From Cinclus cinclus (taxonomy: Eukaryota > Chordata > Aves > Passeriformes > Cinclidae), in contig NC_085047.1 of NCBI RefSeq assembly GCF_963662255.1, positions 95,363,619-95,427,618 of the forward strand: a stretch of DNA of 64,000 nt, in the 5' to 3' direction. Below the pieces are notes generated by a model that ran no database searches, was not told the origin of the DNA, and saw only the letters and a program-made list of their open reading frames with translations. Positions within the stretch are counted from its first letter, which is position 1; each line of letters begins with the position of its first letter. The position numbers were made by a program, and so were the translations under genes. Shown in pieces: positions 61,141-64,000 of the stretch.

Positions 61141-64000
61141 TCCTTTTACATTTAGTAGAATACTGTTAATGATATAAGGGGAAAAAAATGAACTAGGTGA
61201 AAATTAGCAGCATAATAAAACACTTCAGAATTCTTGCATACAGCTATCTTCTCTGTTCTAGAAGAATGGAATCTTCTATTTGAAAGTGGGAGCTTTAAGA
61301 TGGAAGGTTTGTTTGAGCGTATTCACAAGTCAGAATTTTTTTTTTTTTCCTCGAAAACCTCCTTTCTTCAGACAGGTGTGGAGGCTGAAGCAGCTTCCTT
61401 CGGCAAGATTTCTTCACTCTCTCAGTCATTTAGGTCATTCCTCATTGATTTAGGTGCAATGAAGCTATCACTTACCTCAGGGACAGAGAGGGGCAGTTTC
61501 TGTTTCTCTTCTCAAGTAATTCTCAGAACATTGCCTTACCCAAATGCTATGTACCTTATGATTCTTAATTGTCCTAAAAGTTTTATATGGGACAAAGAGT
61601 CAGTAAAGCTAGACACATTTCTGAAAGCAAACAGACAAAATACTATATAATCTGTTTTAAAAGCAAAGTTAGTGACATTAAAAATAGAAAAATATAATCA
61701 GACCTATCGTTGTCCAACATCTCAAATTCATGACGGATGCTTTCTCCATGATAAAATGAGAACCTAAATGTAAAGAATTAATGATTCTTGAAACCTCATC
61801 ACTGAGAAACAAATTTTAACTTTTGAAATATTATTATACATTTTTAATGCTTAAAGGAGATAGCTGCTTGACTAATTTGAAGAATGTTGTCCAATGAAAT
61901 GACACTGTGGTCTTTTGGTCTTGGTAGGTGTGCCAGACTATCTTTCTTGTCACATTTATTGGTTATCAGATACAGTGGAGAAACACTTCTTTTGATTTTG
62001 GAAATAGGGCCCATAGAAAATATTTTAAAATAATCAGAAAGTATTTAAAGGTATCCTGGAAGATTCACTATTCATGGACAAAATAAGTTCCTTTTCAAGT
62101 TTGGGGAGACTATAAATGGCATAATACAAGCAGGAGAGAAATATTTTCTTTCACACATCTTCTAGCAACTAAATACCCATGATGATGATATTAAAAAAGA
62201 CATTAATAATTTGGCTATGTATTTTAAAGTAAAAATTAGTGAAAATGCAAAGAGGTGTTAACAGTGGAGTGTCATAGTCGATGCAAACCTTATCCTCACT
62301 ACCACAGTTTTTGCTTCCTTAGTAAGTAATAGCAACTCCTTCTAAAAACAGCACTTACAAAACTTTTTCATATCAAGAGTAATCACCACATCTCACCCCA
62401 TAAACATCTGTGATCTCTATGGACTCAGGATACATCAAAGCTGAAAGAAATGACATATAATACTGCCAAAACTACAACCATGAATGCACTCAGCACGTAC
62501 AGAGCCTTGTCATCTGTAGAGTTTACGACATCATAGAACACTTTTCTTTTATTGGAGGATAGCCTCGGTATAGTACATCTGAATTAGCTTGTGCTAGGCT
62601 TCATTCTAACTGACTACTCACTTGTTCTTCTTAGGGCATACTCATATGGAGAAGACAACTCCATTATTTCTACCCAAAATCTTCTGAAGCAGGAATGCTA
62701 TTAAATATTTGGCCTGCAGTCTTGCTTAACTTTCTTCTCTGAGCATTTCCTGTAAAAATAGATTCAGTTTTATTCTCCTGTTACATTTCCTCAGTCTCAC
62801 TGTTCCTTTTCTCACTTTTTATGCCCCATTTTAAAATATTTTTCAGTCAACACTCAGGGAATTGTGTGAGCTTTCTTTTCCTCATTGATTAACTGACTCT
62901 ACCATTCAGACTCAATACCTTGAAAATACTTTTTTTTCTTTTCAGTTTAGACTTCTGTGTACTTTACAAATAAATTTTGGCCTGTGCTTGGAAGCTTTGC
63001 GAGAGAGTCTGAAGGGGACTTGTTTTCCACACTGTGAATCTCTGATGAGCAGTTCACTGTCTGATCCTTAAAGAGTTTCCCTTTCTCAAGTGAAGGGATT
63101 CTTCAGCATTTCACCTGGTTTTGTGATTCAAGCACTGCTCATTTTGCCACCATTGCTTTCTTCTAACAATATCACAGGCTTGTCTGGATGCTGTTTCTAT
63201 GGTAACTTGTCCTCCTTTCAATTTGTTTGACCAGGGAGCCTACAGTGTAGTTCAATTGTGCAACTATAACTTAAAAACAGCAGGTGACATTTTAAAATAA
63301 AAGCAATGAGATCCATCAAAATTTCTACCTCCTGTCCCTTCAATAAATGTGTTTTCCAAGCCTCTAGATTTTTGAGTGGCAATAATCTTTTTAATTTATG
63401 AAAAGTATGGTAAAAAAAGAAAGGAAGGAAAACACACAGTGCAACAACTGCTACCATGACACTATTGGAGTAAAACTTGGGAAAATACTGTATAGCATAT
63501 TATTTTCTGATTTGCTAGTCTCTGAGATTTAACCTTGAATTTAAGTCATTTTAGGAACAGCAAAGAAAATCGTATCTCTGGTATTGCATGATATAGAATA
63601 GAATAGAACAGAACAGAATAGAACAGATTATAATACATCTTAATATAAAATAATATAATAAGGTCCGAAAGTTAATATATACATTACCTACTCATAGCAT
63701 CTTGTGACTCACAGTGAAATGACATCTGTGCACTGACAAAAATGTAAAATTGCGCTTTTATAAAGGATTTTTTCTTTTTCCTTTATTTATTTGCAGCATT
63801 GGGTAAAGAAATTACATGTTATGAATGCTTAGGACCAGAGTCATTCAGAATGGGAATATGAATTGACCCATATCACTTCATGCTGGGTTTCATGCAGGGG
63901 TCTTCAGCATCTCTACAGTTTTCTCTTGAGAGACTGCAGTGGGGAAATTGATGCAGTTAAAAGTGACTCCCAGTTGATTCTTCATCCGTGTTGGAGACAT
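61141..64000. other. AT-rich unique DNA, no gene seen
   Basis: A 138-codon open frame at 61234-61650 is the longest here. It shows no recognisable domain and crosses a T run (61336-61348), so it is not called a gene. A pentamer repeat lies at 63595-63627. Confidence 0.5.
63595..63627. repeat. (AGAAT/AGAAC)n pentanucleotide repeat
   Basis: Six or more five-base units of the form GAATA or GAACA are read in a row. Confidence 0.9.

Noticed and set aside
61234..61650. 138-codon plus-strand open frame
   Set aside because: It includes a poly-Phe run from a T tract, has no recognisable motif, and shows no splice or promoter context.
1..64000. CRISPR arrays, bacterial operons, insertion sequences or phage genes
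   Set aside because: There are no spaced direct repeats, no dense co-directional coding and no ribosome-binding-site pattern; base composition and CR1/LTR content indicate bird nuclear DNA.

Overview
The window looks like vertebrate, specifically bird, nuclear DNA, most likely from a songbird (passerine). It is AT-rich and shows no compact coding. Its interspersed repeats are almost all CR1 LINEs plus LTRs of endogenous retroviruses, which is typical of birds. The strongest lineage clue is a degraded tRNA-Ile-derived SINE with a CR1-type 3' tail at about 60993-61140. It resembles TguSINE1, a family described from passerines. No host protein-coding exon, tRNA, rRNA, snRNA or CRISPR array could be supported. 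The long open frames all fall in repeats, low-complexity DNA or sequence without recognisable protein features. The window therefore reads as an intergenic stretch or a very large intron.

Layout: 1-4.1 kb is AT-rich unique DNA with one GC-rich patch (655-935). A CR1 copy at 4141-5512 is split by an LTR-like insertion (4349-5004). From 5.5 to 15.6 kb there is repeat-poor AT-rich DNA. CR1 pieces follow at 15664-16026 (+), 18390-19288 (+, two 3' tails in a row), 24449-24680 (-), 26320-27200 (-) and 29128-29168 (+). At 29.69-30.66 kb two different LTRs lie side by side; the second (30241-30661) has a TATA box, a poly(A) signal and a duplicated 52-bp block. Next come CR1 at 32540-33263 (+), a 365-bp TTCC/GGAA microsatellite (35149-35513), and the largest element, a 2.4-kb antisense CR1 carrying ruined endonuclease and reverse transcriptase remains (36090-38465).

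Further right are an LTR at 40362-40895, 7 kb of unique DNA, and an LTR cluster at 48280-49933. After these come a GC-richer unidentified block (54060-54560), a CR1 fragment lacking its 3' end (55835-56225), a pyrimidine-rich block (60585-60990), the SINE, and unique AT-rich DNA to the end.

No gene network operates here. The elements are mostly dead relics, but they record relationships: a SINE and a LINE with matching 3' tails in the same window, two copies of one LTR family in opposite orientation, and a nested insertion. No previously undescribed biological system was found. Family names come from recalled consensus features and within-window comparison, without a database search.
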